Shown here: positions 1 to 5,480 of the stretch, in pieces
How the letters are laid out: the number at the start of each line of letters is the position of its first letter
Numbering within the stretch: position 1 is the first letter of the stretch
Source: Pseudomonadota bacterium
GTDB lineage: Bacteria; Pseudomonadota; Gammaproteobacteria; Burkholderiales; Rhodocyclaceae
Assembly: GCA_018261905.1 (NCBI GenBank)
Contig: JAGTRU010000046.1
Coordinates: forward strand, 1-35,232
DNA: 35,232 nucleotides
Reading direction: 5' to 3'
Translations under genes and position numbers: made by a program
The notes under the pieces: model-generated
What the model saw: only the letters and a program-made list of their open reading frames with translations
Told to the model about the DNA's origin: nothing
Databases searched by the model: none

Positions 1-7
1 TCAGTTT
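1..7 (-). rRNA. 16S rRNA, first bases only (runs off left edge)
   Basis: On the minus strand the window ends in AAACTGA, which matches the usual start of mature 16S rRNA just before AGAGTTTGATC. The bases that would settle it lie outside the window. The call rests on the rrn-type promoter and boxA leader directly upstream, so it is an inference from context. Confidence 0.55.
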
Positions 8-211
8 AATCCAACATTACTACTCACAATTCACTGACGGTAAATGTTTCCATTTACCTCGATGGATCTCTCCATCCGTGTGATTGCCTTTAATACTTTT
101 GTGTGACCGAAGCCACTGCGTATCAAGGCACCCACACCTATCGATTGTTCAAATTGTTAAAGAACTACTTACCCCGCTGCGCCGTCTCGTTTGATTCGTC
201 AGCAGCGAAGG
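8..211 (-). other. rRNA operon leader with boxA and two hairpins
   Basis: This is the transcribed leader between the rrn promoter and the 16S gene. It carries a boxA-like antitermination element, TTCTTTAACA, at 155-164, the known binding site of the NusB/S10 complex. It also carries two perfect hairpins: 39-46 with 51-58 (8 bp, 4-nt loop) and 61-66 with 71-76 (6 bp, 4-nt loop). The TTCTTTAACAATTTGAACA block is typical of betaproteobacterial rrn leaders and spacers. The transcription start near 211 is inferred from the -10 element. Confidence 0.75.
154..166 (-). promoter_or_regulatory. boxA antitermination element of the rrn leader
   Basis: The minus strand reads GTTCTTTAACAA here, close to the bacterial rrn boxA consensus TGCTCTTTAACA. 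It lies about 45 nt downstream of the predicted start site. In other bacteria such elements load the NusA/B/E/G antitermination complex. Confidence 0.7.
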
Positions 212-217
212 GGGCGC

Positions 218-281
218 ATTATCTAGACTAAAAGCTGCGCTGTCAAAACAAATTTTAAAAAATACATAATTCACAAAAAAT
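218..281 (-). promoter_or_regulatory. rrn P1-type promoter with UP element
   Basis: The minus strand has TTGACA (241-246), a 17-bp spacer and GATAAT (218-223), followed by a GC-rich discriminator, GCGCCCCC. A/T-rich sequence at 247-281 forms a good UP element. A strong core, an UP element and a GC-rich discriminator are the known hallmarks of stringently controlled rRNA promoters. Confidence 0.85.
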
Positions 282-297
282 GACTTCGGAATTATTT

Positions 298-386
298 CCA
301 ACTACGACCCATGAGCAGCATCGAATTACCGACCACTCCCTTACCACGGGCCTGCTCCACCACTCTGCCACATGGGCGATACTTGG
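298..386 (-). other. Structured spacer after tRNA-Val, function unknown
   Basis: This stretch is flanked by an imperfect inverted repeat, 298-313 against 371-386, with 12 of 16 positions complementary. A nested GAGCAG/CTGCTC pair lies inside. Pieces such as GTGGCAGAGTGGT and GGTGGAGCAG resemble tRNA D-arm sequences, but a full cloverleaf cannot be drawn. It may be a decayed tRNA or the 3' structure of the tRNA transcript. Otherwise 247-383 holds only the rrn UP element. Confidence 0.3.
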
Positions 387-460
387 TGCGTCCTGACGGA
401 TTCGAACCATCGACCTCCACGATGTCAACGTGGCGCTCTAACCAACTGAGCTAAGGACGC
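384..460 (-). tRNA. tRNA-Val(GAC)
   Basis: The minus strand folds into a full cloverleaf: acceptor GCGTCCT/AGGACGC, anticodon stem CCACG/CGTGG around loop TTGACAT (anticodon GAC, Val), a T-loop with GGTTCGAATCC, and an encoded CCA at 384-386. It is the last gene of the four-tRNA series read toward the rrn promoter. Confidence 0.95.
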
Positions 461-552
461 CCTGACAAACCGGTGTTTGCGGGAGGCGAAGGCAACCACC
501 ACCCCGCACCCGCCCTACCTTTCGATAGGAAACCACCCACCCAACAATGACC

Positions 553-628
553 TGGAGCGGCAGAAGAGTCTCGAACTCTCGACCTCAACCTTGGCAAGGT
601 TGCGCTCTACCAACTGAGCTACTGCCGC
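553..628 (-). tRNA. tRNA-Gly(GCC)
   Basis: A complete 76-nt cloverleaf on the minus strand: acceptor GCGGCAG, anticodon stem CAACC/GGTTG around TTGCCAA (anticodon GCC, Gly), T-arm GAGTTCGAGAC, discriminator U and encoded CCA. It lies 54 nt after tRNA-Asp. Confidence 0.95.
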
Positions 629-682
629 TTCATAAGCTGGGTATCGCTGACCATGAACAACAGCGCTACCCATTTCCAACAT

Positions 683-759
683 TGGCGGAGTGGACGGGAC
701 TCGAACCCGCGACCCCCGGCGTGACAGGCCGGTATTCTAACCAACTGAACTACCACTCC
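683..759 (-). tRNA. tRNA-Asp(GTC)
   Basis: A complete 77-nt cloverleaf on the minus strand: acceptor GGAGTGG/CCACTCC, anticodon stem CCGGC/GCCGG around CTGTCAC (anticodon GTC, Asp), T-arm with GGGTTCGAGTCCC, discriminator G and encoded CCA. It lies 36 nt after tRNA-Leu, so the two are probably cotranscribed. Confidence 0.95.
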
Positions 760-795
760 AGTACTGCAAAAACCTACTGACAACCTCATCACTAC

Positions 796-880
<85 letters not shown>

Positions 881-899
881 ACAGGTGCTGAGGGCGCGC

Positions 900-927
900 A
901 TTATATGGAATCGCCCGGGTTTTGCAA
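900..927 (-). promoter_or_regulatory. Promoter of the tRNA-Leu-Asp-Gly-Val cluster
   Basis: On the minus strand TTGCAA (922-927), a 16-bp spacer and TATAAT (900-905) are followed by the GC-rich discriminator GCGCGCCC, about 20 nt before the tRNA-Leu 5' end. The discriminator suggests stringent control, as for the rrn promoter. Confidence 0.8.
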
Positions 928-1072
928 TCACAAAAATCACAACGAACCGTCATCCTCCGCAATGACAGTCGAAAACTGACCACCCAACTCCTTGCCTGGC
1001 CCTGGTTTCGATGCCACTCAACAGCCTCACCTCCGTGAAAAGAAAGGGAGCGCAAGTGGTGGTGCCGACTTA

Positions 1073-1456
1073 TTACGCAGACAACTTAGCGACACGATTG
1101 AAGCTTGCGTGACGCTTTAACCAGAAGATGACGTCATCAATATCGCCCTCCTCAGAACATGCCGAAGAGAAGGCTTCGATATCTGATTCATTGACCAATG
1201 CCCGTTCAGCAAGTACCAGAAACCTGGAGAGTTCTTCCGGGGAATGTAACTGCCTGATGGCCATTTTGAAGACCGGCCTGCAGCAATAAAAGATGTCGTA
1301 GTAGAGGTCGACGAGACCGGCGTTTGGAACGACTGGCAAGGACTCGAGCAGCGACAGAAGGAATTCCGGCTCAGGGTTGTAGCCAAGCAAATTATCCAGT
1401 TCTGTACGGACATCAGTGGACTGGTTGTCCAACCAGCTAGTTAGCGTGTCAATCAT
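1073..1456 (-). CDS. Hypothetical protein (127 aa), cotranscribed with yegD
   Basis: I do not recognise this family. The protein is 127 aa, acidic and predicted soluble, with no signal peptide, membrane segment or clear motif. It reads as mostly helical, with a Leu-rich stretch around residues 31-41 and aromatic/Cys residues (YYDIFYCC) near 52-59. It starts 15 nt after the yegD stop on the same strand, so the two genes are probably one transcript and may act together. No good Shine-Dalgarno precedes the ATG, which could mean translational coupling to yegD. About 190 nt downstream lies the tRNA-Leu gene. It could be an accessory or partner of the Hsp70-like protein, but only the gene order supports that. 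Confidence 0.7.
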   Translation of the reverse strand: MIDTLTSWLDNQSTDVRTELDNLLGYNPEPEFLLSLLESLPVVPNAGLVDLYYDIFYCCRPVFKMAIRQLHSPEELSRFLVLAERALVNESDIEAFSSACSEEGDIDDVIFWLKRHASFNRVAKLSA

Positions 1457-1471
1457 GATGGAGTCAGATGC

Positions 1472-2752
1472 TTAAAAGGTATTCTGTGTGCCGTATCGAC
1501 GGGCCGCATCTACCGCCAGTCCGGAGCCGATGCTGCCGAAAAGATCACCTTCCACCACTCTCGCCTGCGGCTGCAGCGCCGCGATGCGCCGGCGGAGGTG
1601 CGGAATGCCGCTTGATCCGCCGGTAAAGAAAATCGTGTCGATGTCAGATACGGCCAGGCTAGCCTCGGCGAGGACGTGAGTCACGGCATTTTCGATCTTA
1701 TCGACGAGCACTTCCGTCGCCAGATCGAATTGTATTCGCGTCAGTATTTTTTGTTCGCCCGGTGCAAAACGCTCAAGGGAAAGGACGGTAGCATGGTCCT
1801 CAGAAAGTGAAATTTTGCTTTGTTCGACCTGATGCGCCAGCCAGTGCCCGGCCCGCTCACGAATCAGGGCGAGAAGACGACCGAGGCGTTCCGGCTCCAC
1901 CGTATCAACCAGCAAACATTGCTGTTCGGCCAGAACCTGACGGGCGTAAACAAAATTGATGGTATGCCAGGTGGCAAGATTGAAGTAGATACTGGCGGGT
2001 ATTTCCCGCCCATTCTTCAATCGGCTCCGGTAACCGAGCAATGGCATGACGGCATCCAGACTGAGCTGCCGGTCGAAGTCAGTCCCGCCGATATGGATAC
2101 CGGCATTGGCCAATATGTCGCTACTGCGTTCCGCAACTTGTGCGCGTTGCGGCGAGAGGCGGACGATCGAAAAATCAGAGGTTCCACCACCGATGTCAGC
2201 GACCAAGACCAGCTCCTCGCGCGCCAATGTTGTCTCGTAGTGAAAAGCCGCGGCGATCGGTTCGTATTGAAAACTGACCTCCTTGAAGCCAACCGCATGG
2301 GCGATATCGGCCAAGGTCTTCTCGGCCAATTGGTCAGCCGTTGAATCGTCATCGACAAAAAACACGGGCCGCCCCATAACCACATGCTCGAAGGTGCGCC
2401 TACCCTCCGCTTCCGCTCGGGCTTTCAAGGTGCCAATGAACTTGCTCAGCAGATCTCGGAATGGAACGACGGTACCCTGAACCTCGGTACGACCGTCAAT
2501 CAGCGAGCTCCCCAGCAGACTTTTTAGAGAACGCATCAACCGCCCCTCGTAACCATCAAGGTATTCCCGGAGTCCGGCTCGTCCAAAACGAATGGAGCGC
2601 TCCTCGGCGTTAAAGAAAACAACCGAAGGCAACGTCGGCTTTCCGTCTTCCAAAGACAGCAGCGTCGGCTGCCCTGGCCTTAGCCAACCCACAGTGGAAT
2701 TCGAAGTGCCGAAATCGATTCCGCAAGCGCGGGGGTAAGAGGAGTGAGGCAT
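1472..2752 (-). CDS. yegD: YegD-type Hsp70-like ATPase
   Basis: This 426-aa protein has an actin/Hsp70-type ATPase fold. The phosphate-1 motif GIDFGTSNS is near residue 11, the phosphate-2 motif DIGGGTSDF is near the middle, and the adenosine motif FFTGGSSGIPHL is near the C-terminus. It is close to the length of E. coli YegD (about 450 aa). It lacks the peptide-binding and lid domains of DnaK, so it is an Hsp70-like ATPase rather than a full chaperone; its substrate is unknown. The open frame continues upstream, but ATG at 2752 puts the phosphate-1 motif at the expected distance from the start, and the upstream part translates tRNA-like DNA. There is no clear Shine-Dalgarno. The nearest promoter upstream is the duplicated tRNA-type promoter at 2942-2969. 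Confidence 0.85.
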   Translation of the reverse strand: MPHSSYPRACGIDFGTSNSTVGWLRPGQPTLLSLEDGKPTLPSVVFFNAEERSIRFGRAGLREYLDGYEGRLMRSLKSLLGSSLIDGRTEVQGTVVPFRDLLSKFIGTLKARAEAEGRRTFEHVVMGRPVFFVDDDSTADQLAEKTLADIAHAVGFKEVSFQYEPIAAAFHYETTLAREELVLVADIGGGTSDFSIVRLSPQRAQVAERSSDILANAGIHIGGTDFDRQLSLDAVMPLLGYRSRLKNGREIPASIYFNLATWHTINFVYARQVLAEQQCLLVDTVEPERLGRLLALIRERAGHWLAHQVEQSKISLSEDHATVLSLERFAPGEQKILTRIQFDLATEVLVDKIENAVTHVLAEASLAVSDIDTIFFTGGSSGIPHLRRRIAALQPQARVVEGDLFGSIGSGLAVDAARRYGTQNTF

Positions 2753-2883
2753 CGAAAAACTTTGCAGGAGAGGCGGCGATGTTAGGCAGCGCGAGTTTGA
2801 AGGCGAATTATGGCCTGTTCGTCTGTCAACACGGGCGGGCACACGGAATCGAAGCGGACTTCTTCCCTGCCATGCAAGCGCAC

Positions 2884-2922
2884 TAGCTGAAATAGGTGCG
2901 CCACCAATTCCGCCACCTGGGG
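2884..2922 (-). pseudogene. Decayed 5' half of tRNA-Leu(CAG)
   Basis: The minus strand is a close copy of the start of the intact tRNA-Leu at 796-880. CCAGGTGGCGGAATTGGT is identical, and degraded D-arm and anticodon-region sequence follows. The first acceptor base and several others differ, and the 3' half is missing, so no tRNA can be made. Homology continues upstream through the promoter to about 2975. Confidence 0.85.
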
Positions 2923-2941
2923 ACAGGTACGGAGGGCGCGC

Positions 2942-2969
2942 ATTATATGGATTCGCCCCGGCTTTGCAA
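2942..2969 (-). promoter_or_regulatory. Duplicated tRNA-type promoter facing yegD
   Basis: The minus strand has TTGCAA (2964-2969), a 16-bp spacer and TATAAT (2942-2947), then GCGCGCCC. This is the same architecture as the tRNA-Leu promoter at 900-927. It now reads through the tRNA remnant into yegD, whose start codon lies about 190 nt downstream. The core elements are intact, so it is probably active. Confidence 0.7.
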
Positions 2970-2975
2970 TCAAAA

Positions 2976-3415
2976 ATTCCCCGAAGATTCGAGACAAACT
3001 CCTGCTCCGATGCCCGGAAAATAACACGCCTACCGTTCATGGTGTGAGGGACGAATGGCGCCTTTGGCCAAACCGAGCATTGGCCGGATTCGCGAAATTT
3101 CTGATCGCGACCGGGGCCTCCTGCAATGCAATGACCGGAATGGAGTGTGGTCATTGACTGGCCGACGAGCCGGGGGACCACTGCCGCCAATCCGCTACGG
3201 CATCCTGCCATTGCAGCCCTTCGGCGGGAGGACCTCAGACATGGCTTTCTCGTTGGGAAAAATCCGCCGAAAACGGATGAGTCTGGACAATATTTGCGGT
3301 TGGCCATGGCATCATCAGCGCCAGGAAACCGACCGGACCCAAACTCGTCGTTGCTAAATGGCCGGCGTATTCAAGGCAACGACACGATGGTCGTCCCAAT
3401 TCCAACCATCATCCT
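2976..3415. other. Gene-free stretch
   Basis: This stretch of about 440 bp lies between the duplicated promoter and the palindromic repeat. It has short open frames on both strands, but none has a recognisable domain or a convincing ribosome binding site. I see no tRNA, terminator or known small RNA in it. Confidence 0.5.
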
Positions 3416-3575
3416 AGAAAACGCAATTGAACTGCGGAGACGCAGAGATGCAGAGGTAAAACAAAGGCTTGCCAGGATTATTCGGCACACCTTCTGGGTG
3501 AACCGCAAAAACCTTGCAAGCCACTGTTTTTACGTTTTTATCTGCGCCTTTGCGCCTCTGCGGTAGAGGTTTTTA
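3416..3575. repeat. Palindromic dispersed repeat, copy 1
   Basis: A ~160-bp element that also occurs at 33693-33858. Its ends form imperfect inverted repeats: CTGCGGAGACGCAGAG on the left and the complement of CTGCGCCTTTGCGCCTCTGCGG on the right. The interior shares blocks such as CACCTTCTGGGTGA and CTTGCAAGC(C/A)ACTG with copy 2. No ORF for a transposase is present, so it is non-autonomous (MITE- or REP-like). It ends 3 nt beyond the stop codon of the alternative oxidase gene. Confidence 0.8.
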
Positions 3576-3578
3576 GGA

Positions 3579-4193
3579 TCATTTCAGTTGGTCCGCAAAT
3601 TGGTGATTGACATCGCGATGCTTGGCCTCATCGGCACGAACTGCGACGATGACCTCGCGCAAGCATGCATCAGCCGCCAGCTTCCAGTAATCGATGGCGA
3701 TTGCTGGCGCCGGGACGTTGGCGTAAGTACCGTTGTCCACGCCGGCCAGATATGTCGTGTAGCTATAGACCGCCTCTTCCTCAAGGTAACCCACGACACG
3801 ATGTGCAGTTGCCGGAGAAAGCAGATAAAGCAGAAAGTAGAAGTTGTAAAAAGCACCTTGAACGAGCAGGATCAACAGGCGCTCAAGCCGCGATGGCCGG
3901 GCAATGAGAATGAAGGTCAGCAGATGCATCCGCTCATTTTCTGCTTCGTCCAAGAGCGTGCGAATCCAGCCATGATCGGATTCCATGCGGCGCAACGATT
4001 GCAAATGCTGGAGCGAACCACCGACCATGCCCGGCACGGCGGCGATGGTTTCCAGAACAACGGCTCGATGGCCATAGCGTCTGGCAAAAAAACTGTCTGC
4101 GAAGAAGCGCAGGAATTTGACGAACCAATAGGCCACCTTGTCCCGCACGTTCTCTGGAACGTGATGTTGCGGCCGATTAACCTGCTCAGGCAC
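3579..4193 (-). CDS. aox: Alternative oxidase (ubiquinol oxidase, diiron)
   Basis: This 204-aa protein would oxidise ubiquinol and reduce O2 to water at the inner membrane without pumping protons, and AOX family enzymes are insensitive to cyanide. All diiron ligands are visible: E48 in LETIAAVPG, E87-x-x-H90 in ENERMHL, the LEEEAVYSYT glutamates at 138-140, and E189-x-x-H192 in ADEAKHRDVNH. The hydrophobic stretch around 103-126 fits the monotopic membrane-binding helices. The length fits bacterial AOX, which lacks the plant/fungal N-terminal extension. It lies 21 nt after osmC on the same strand and is probably cotranscribed with it. A dispersed repeat begins 3 nt after its stop. Confidence 0.93.
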   Translation of the reverse strand: MPEQVNRPQHHVPENVRDKVAYWFVKFLRFFADSFFARRYGHRAVVLETIAAVPGMVGGSLQHLQSLRRMESDHGWIRTLLDEAENERMHLLTFILIARPSRLERLLILLVQGAFYNFYFLLYLLSPATAHRVVGYLEEEAVYSYTTYLAGVDNGTYANVPAPAIAIDYWKLAADACLREVIVAVRADEAKHRDVNHQFADQLK

Positions 4194-4214
4194 GGTGAAT
4201 CAACCGAGTGCCCC

Positions 4215-4664
4215 TCAAGCGCCGACTATTGGCCGCAGAGTCGCCACCAAAGCGATTTCCGGAACGCTGGCTAGTGCTTTCGACAAAGGGCATTCACGTT
4301 TGGCTGTCGCGGCGATCTCCTGAAATTTCGCATCGTCGATGCCGGGCACCGTAGCCTGAAGGGTTAGTTTGATGTGCTCGATAACGAAGCCTTCGCGCTG
4401 TTTGGACAGGCGCACAGAGGCTTGGGTATCCACATCGGTGGTGGCCAGACCGATCTTGTCGCAGGCAAACGAAAACGCCATCGTGAAACACGCCGCATGC
4501 GCGGCGCCGAGAAGCTCTTCGGGGTTGGTGCCGCGTCGATCATCTTCGAAACGGCTGGCAAAGCCATACGGATATTGATCCAGCGCAGCGGTTTCGGTGC
4601 TGATCTTGCCCAGACCCTGCTTACCCTGGCCTTCCCAATGAACACTGGCGGTCTTTTCGCTCAT
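4215..4664 (-). CDS. osmC: OsmC-type peroxiredoxin
   Basis: This 149-aa cytoplasmic protein belongs to the OsmC/Ohr family of thiol-dependent organic hydroperoxide reductases. The two reactive cysteines, C59 (AAHAACFTM) and C125 (RECPLSKAL), sit at the positions known for E. coli OsmC. The helix region NPEELLGAAHAAC is also typical. AGGAG lies 8 nt before the ATG. It is the first gene of an apparent osmC-aox operon, joining detoxification of organic peroxides with a terminal oxidase that limits respiratory ROS. An upstream dyad (4692-4709) may be an operator. Assignment to OsmC rather than Ohr is based on length and motif spacing. Confidence 0.9.
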   Translation of the reverse strand: MSEKTASVHWEGQGKQGLGKISTETAALDQYPYGFASRFEDDRRGTNPEELLGAAHAACFTMAFSFACDKIGLATTDVDTQASVRLSKQREGFVIEHIKLTLQATVPGIDDAKFQEIAATAKRECPLSKALASVPEIALVATLRPIVGA

Positions 4665-4691
4665 GGCGTCGCTCCTGTTTCGGTAGAGATT

Positions 4692-4709
4692 GAAAATATG
4701 ACAATTTTC
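4692..4709. promoter_or_regulatory. Dyad symmetry upstream of osmC-aox
   Basis: GAAAAT and ATTTTC are exact inverse complements separated by 6 bp, centred about 36 bp before the osmC ATG. A weak minus-strand promoter (GTGACG, 16 bp, TATTTT) would overlap it. This may be a repressor or activator site. It does not match the FNR consensus, and I cannot assign a regulator. Confidence 0.35.
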
Positions 4710-4847
4710 GCCACCGTCACTTCGGCGAGAGAGAGGTTTTGTATTGCTCCAGCAGCCCCCTAGTCACCGGCAATCTCGCCGCTTGCGGTCGGGCAAGCCT
4801 TTAATCGTCGGATAGCCGGCAAGTCGATTATCGCCATCCAGGCACAT

Positions 4848-4873
4848 GCTTCTGTTCGTTGGCGAACAGAAGC
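4848..4873. repeat. Perfect 11-bp hairpin
   Basis: GCTTCTGTTCG (4848-4858) and CGAACAGAAGC (4863-4873) are exact inverse complements with a TTGG loop. No T-run follows on either strand, so this is not a standard terminator. A smaller hairpin, GCTTGC/GCAAGC (4781-4798), lies nearby. Both are in the region downstream of the Ig-domain relic. Confidence 0.6.
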
Positions 4874-4994
4874 CGGCGAAGCATTGTTTGTCGCTTCTAT
4901 AACGTTCTGTTTTTCGGGGGAATGATATTGCTTGGTAACAATGCGCGGCGTGCCTTGACGGTCGCCTTGCAGGCAATAGATCTGGGTAACCAAT

Positions 4995-5299
4995 GTCTTG
5001 ACGGTGATGGTCACCGCCGCGCAGGTGGTGACGCCGCCGGCGTTGTCGGTGGCTTTGGCGGTCAGGCTGTAGGTGCCGGCCGGGGCGTTGGCCCAGGTGG
5101 CACTGTAGGACGCGGTCGTGCTGGTCGAGACCAGGGTCGCACCCTGGTAGTACTCGACCTTGGCGATCGTGCCGTCGCTGTCGGCGGCGGTGACGGTGAG
5201 CGGGATGCTGGCCGGGGCGAGGTATTTGCTGCCCGCCACCGGGCCGCTCAGGCTGACCGTCGGGGCCGTGTTGGTGGCTTTGACGGTGATGCTTACCGC
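4995..5299 (-). pseudogene. Relic of a secreted Ig-like repeat protein
   Basis: The minus-strand frame encodes one full bacterial Ig-like domain plus the tail of the one before it. The conserved pieces are TAPTVSLSGP, TAADSDGTIAKVEYYQGATL and AGTYSLTAKATDNAGG, then VTITVK. An in-frame TAA at 5300-5302 cuts off the 5' side, and the 3' side runs into unrelated sequence that stays open to a stop at 4760. There is no start codon, signal peptide or anchor. Such domains occur in tandem in large extracellular proteins, so this is a single leftover module. An open frame from ATG 5239 to 4760 exists but lacks the family's context. Confidence 0.7.
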
Positions 5300-5413
5300 T
5301 TACGTCGTAACTGTTGTTCATCGCAGCGCCTGTGCTGGATGCAGGCGATCGCAAACAGTTTTCGACTTTAATTGTCTAGAACAGCCTTAACCAAAATTTT
5401 CACCTGGACCGCA

Positions 5414-5443
5414 TTTACATACATTCGCGAATGTATCTATAAT
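5414..5443 (+). promoter_or_regulatory. Promoter of the RND efflux operon
   Basis: TTTACA (5414-5419), an 18-bp spacer and TATAAT (5438-5443) form a good sigma-70 promoter about 38 bp before the first gene. The whole spacer is occupied by the palindromic operator, so a bound repressor would block RNA polymerase. Confidence 0.75.
5416..5439. promoter_or_regulatory. AcrR-type operator
   Basis: This is a 24-bp dyad with a perfect 18-bp core, ATACATTCGCGAATGTAT (5419-5436). It agrees closely with the E. coli AcrR operator, which has the same TACATACATT...AATGTATGTA arms and differs in the two central pairs and one outer base. The TetR/AcrR-like protein encoded at 11310-11939 is the obvious ligand-controlled repressor. 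The sequence match is seen directly; binding is inferred. Confidence 0.8.
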
Positions 5444-5480
5444 TCGGAAACGTCCAAACATCCCCCTCCCGGAGCCCACC

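Noticed and set aside
2753..3307. N-terminal extension of the yegD frame (185 codons)
   Set aside because: It runs through the tRNA-Leu remnant and promoter and has no domain; the Hsp70 N-terminal motif begins just after the ATG at 2752.
3416..3575. CRISPR array or tandem repeat
   Set aside because: The GCAGAGACGCAGAG-like periodicity is confined to the ends of one inverted-repeat element; there are no spacers or regular direct repeats.
4764..5354. 196-aa minus-strand ORF over the Ig-domain relic
   Set aside because: An Arg/His/Gln-rich out-of-frame translation of the same DNA; the Ig-like frame is the meaningful one.
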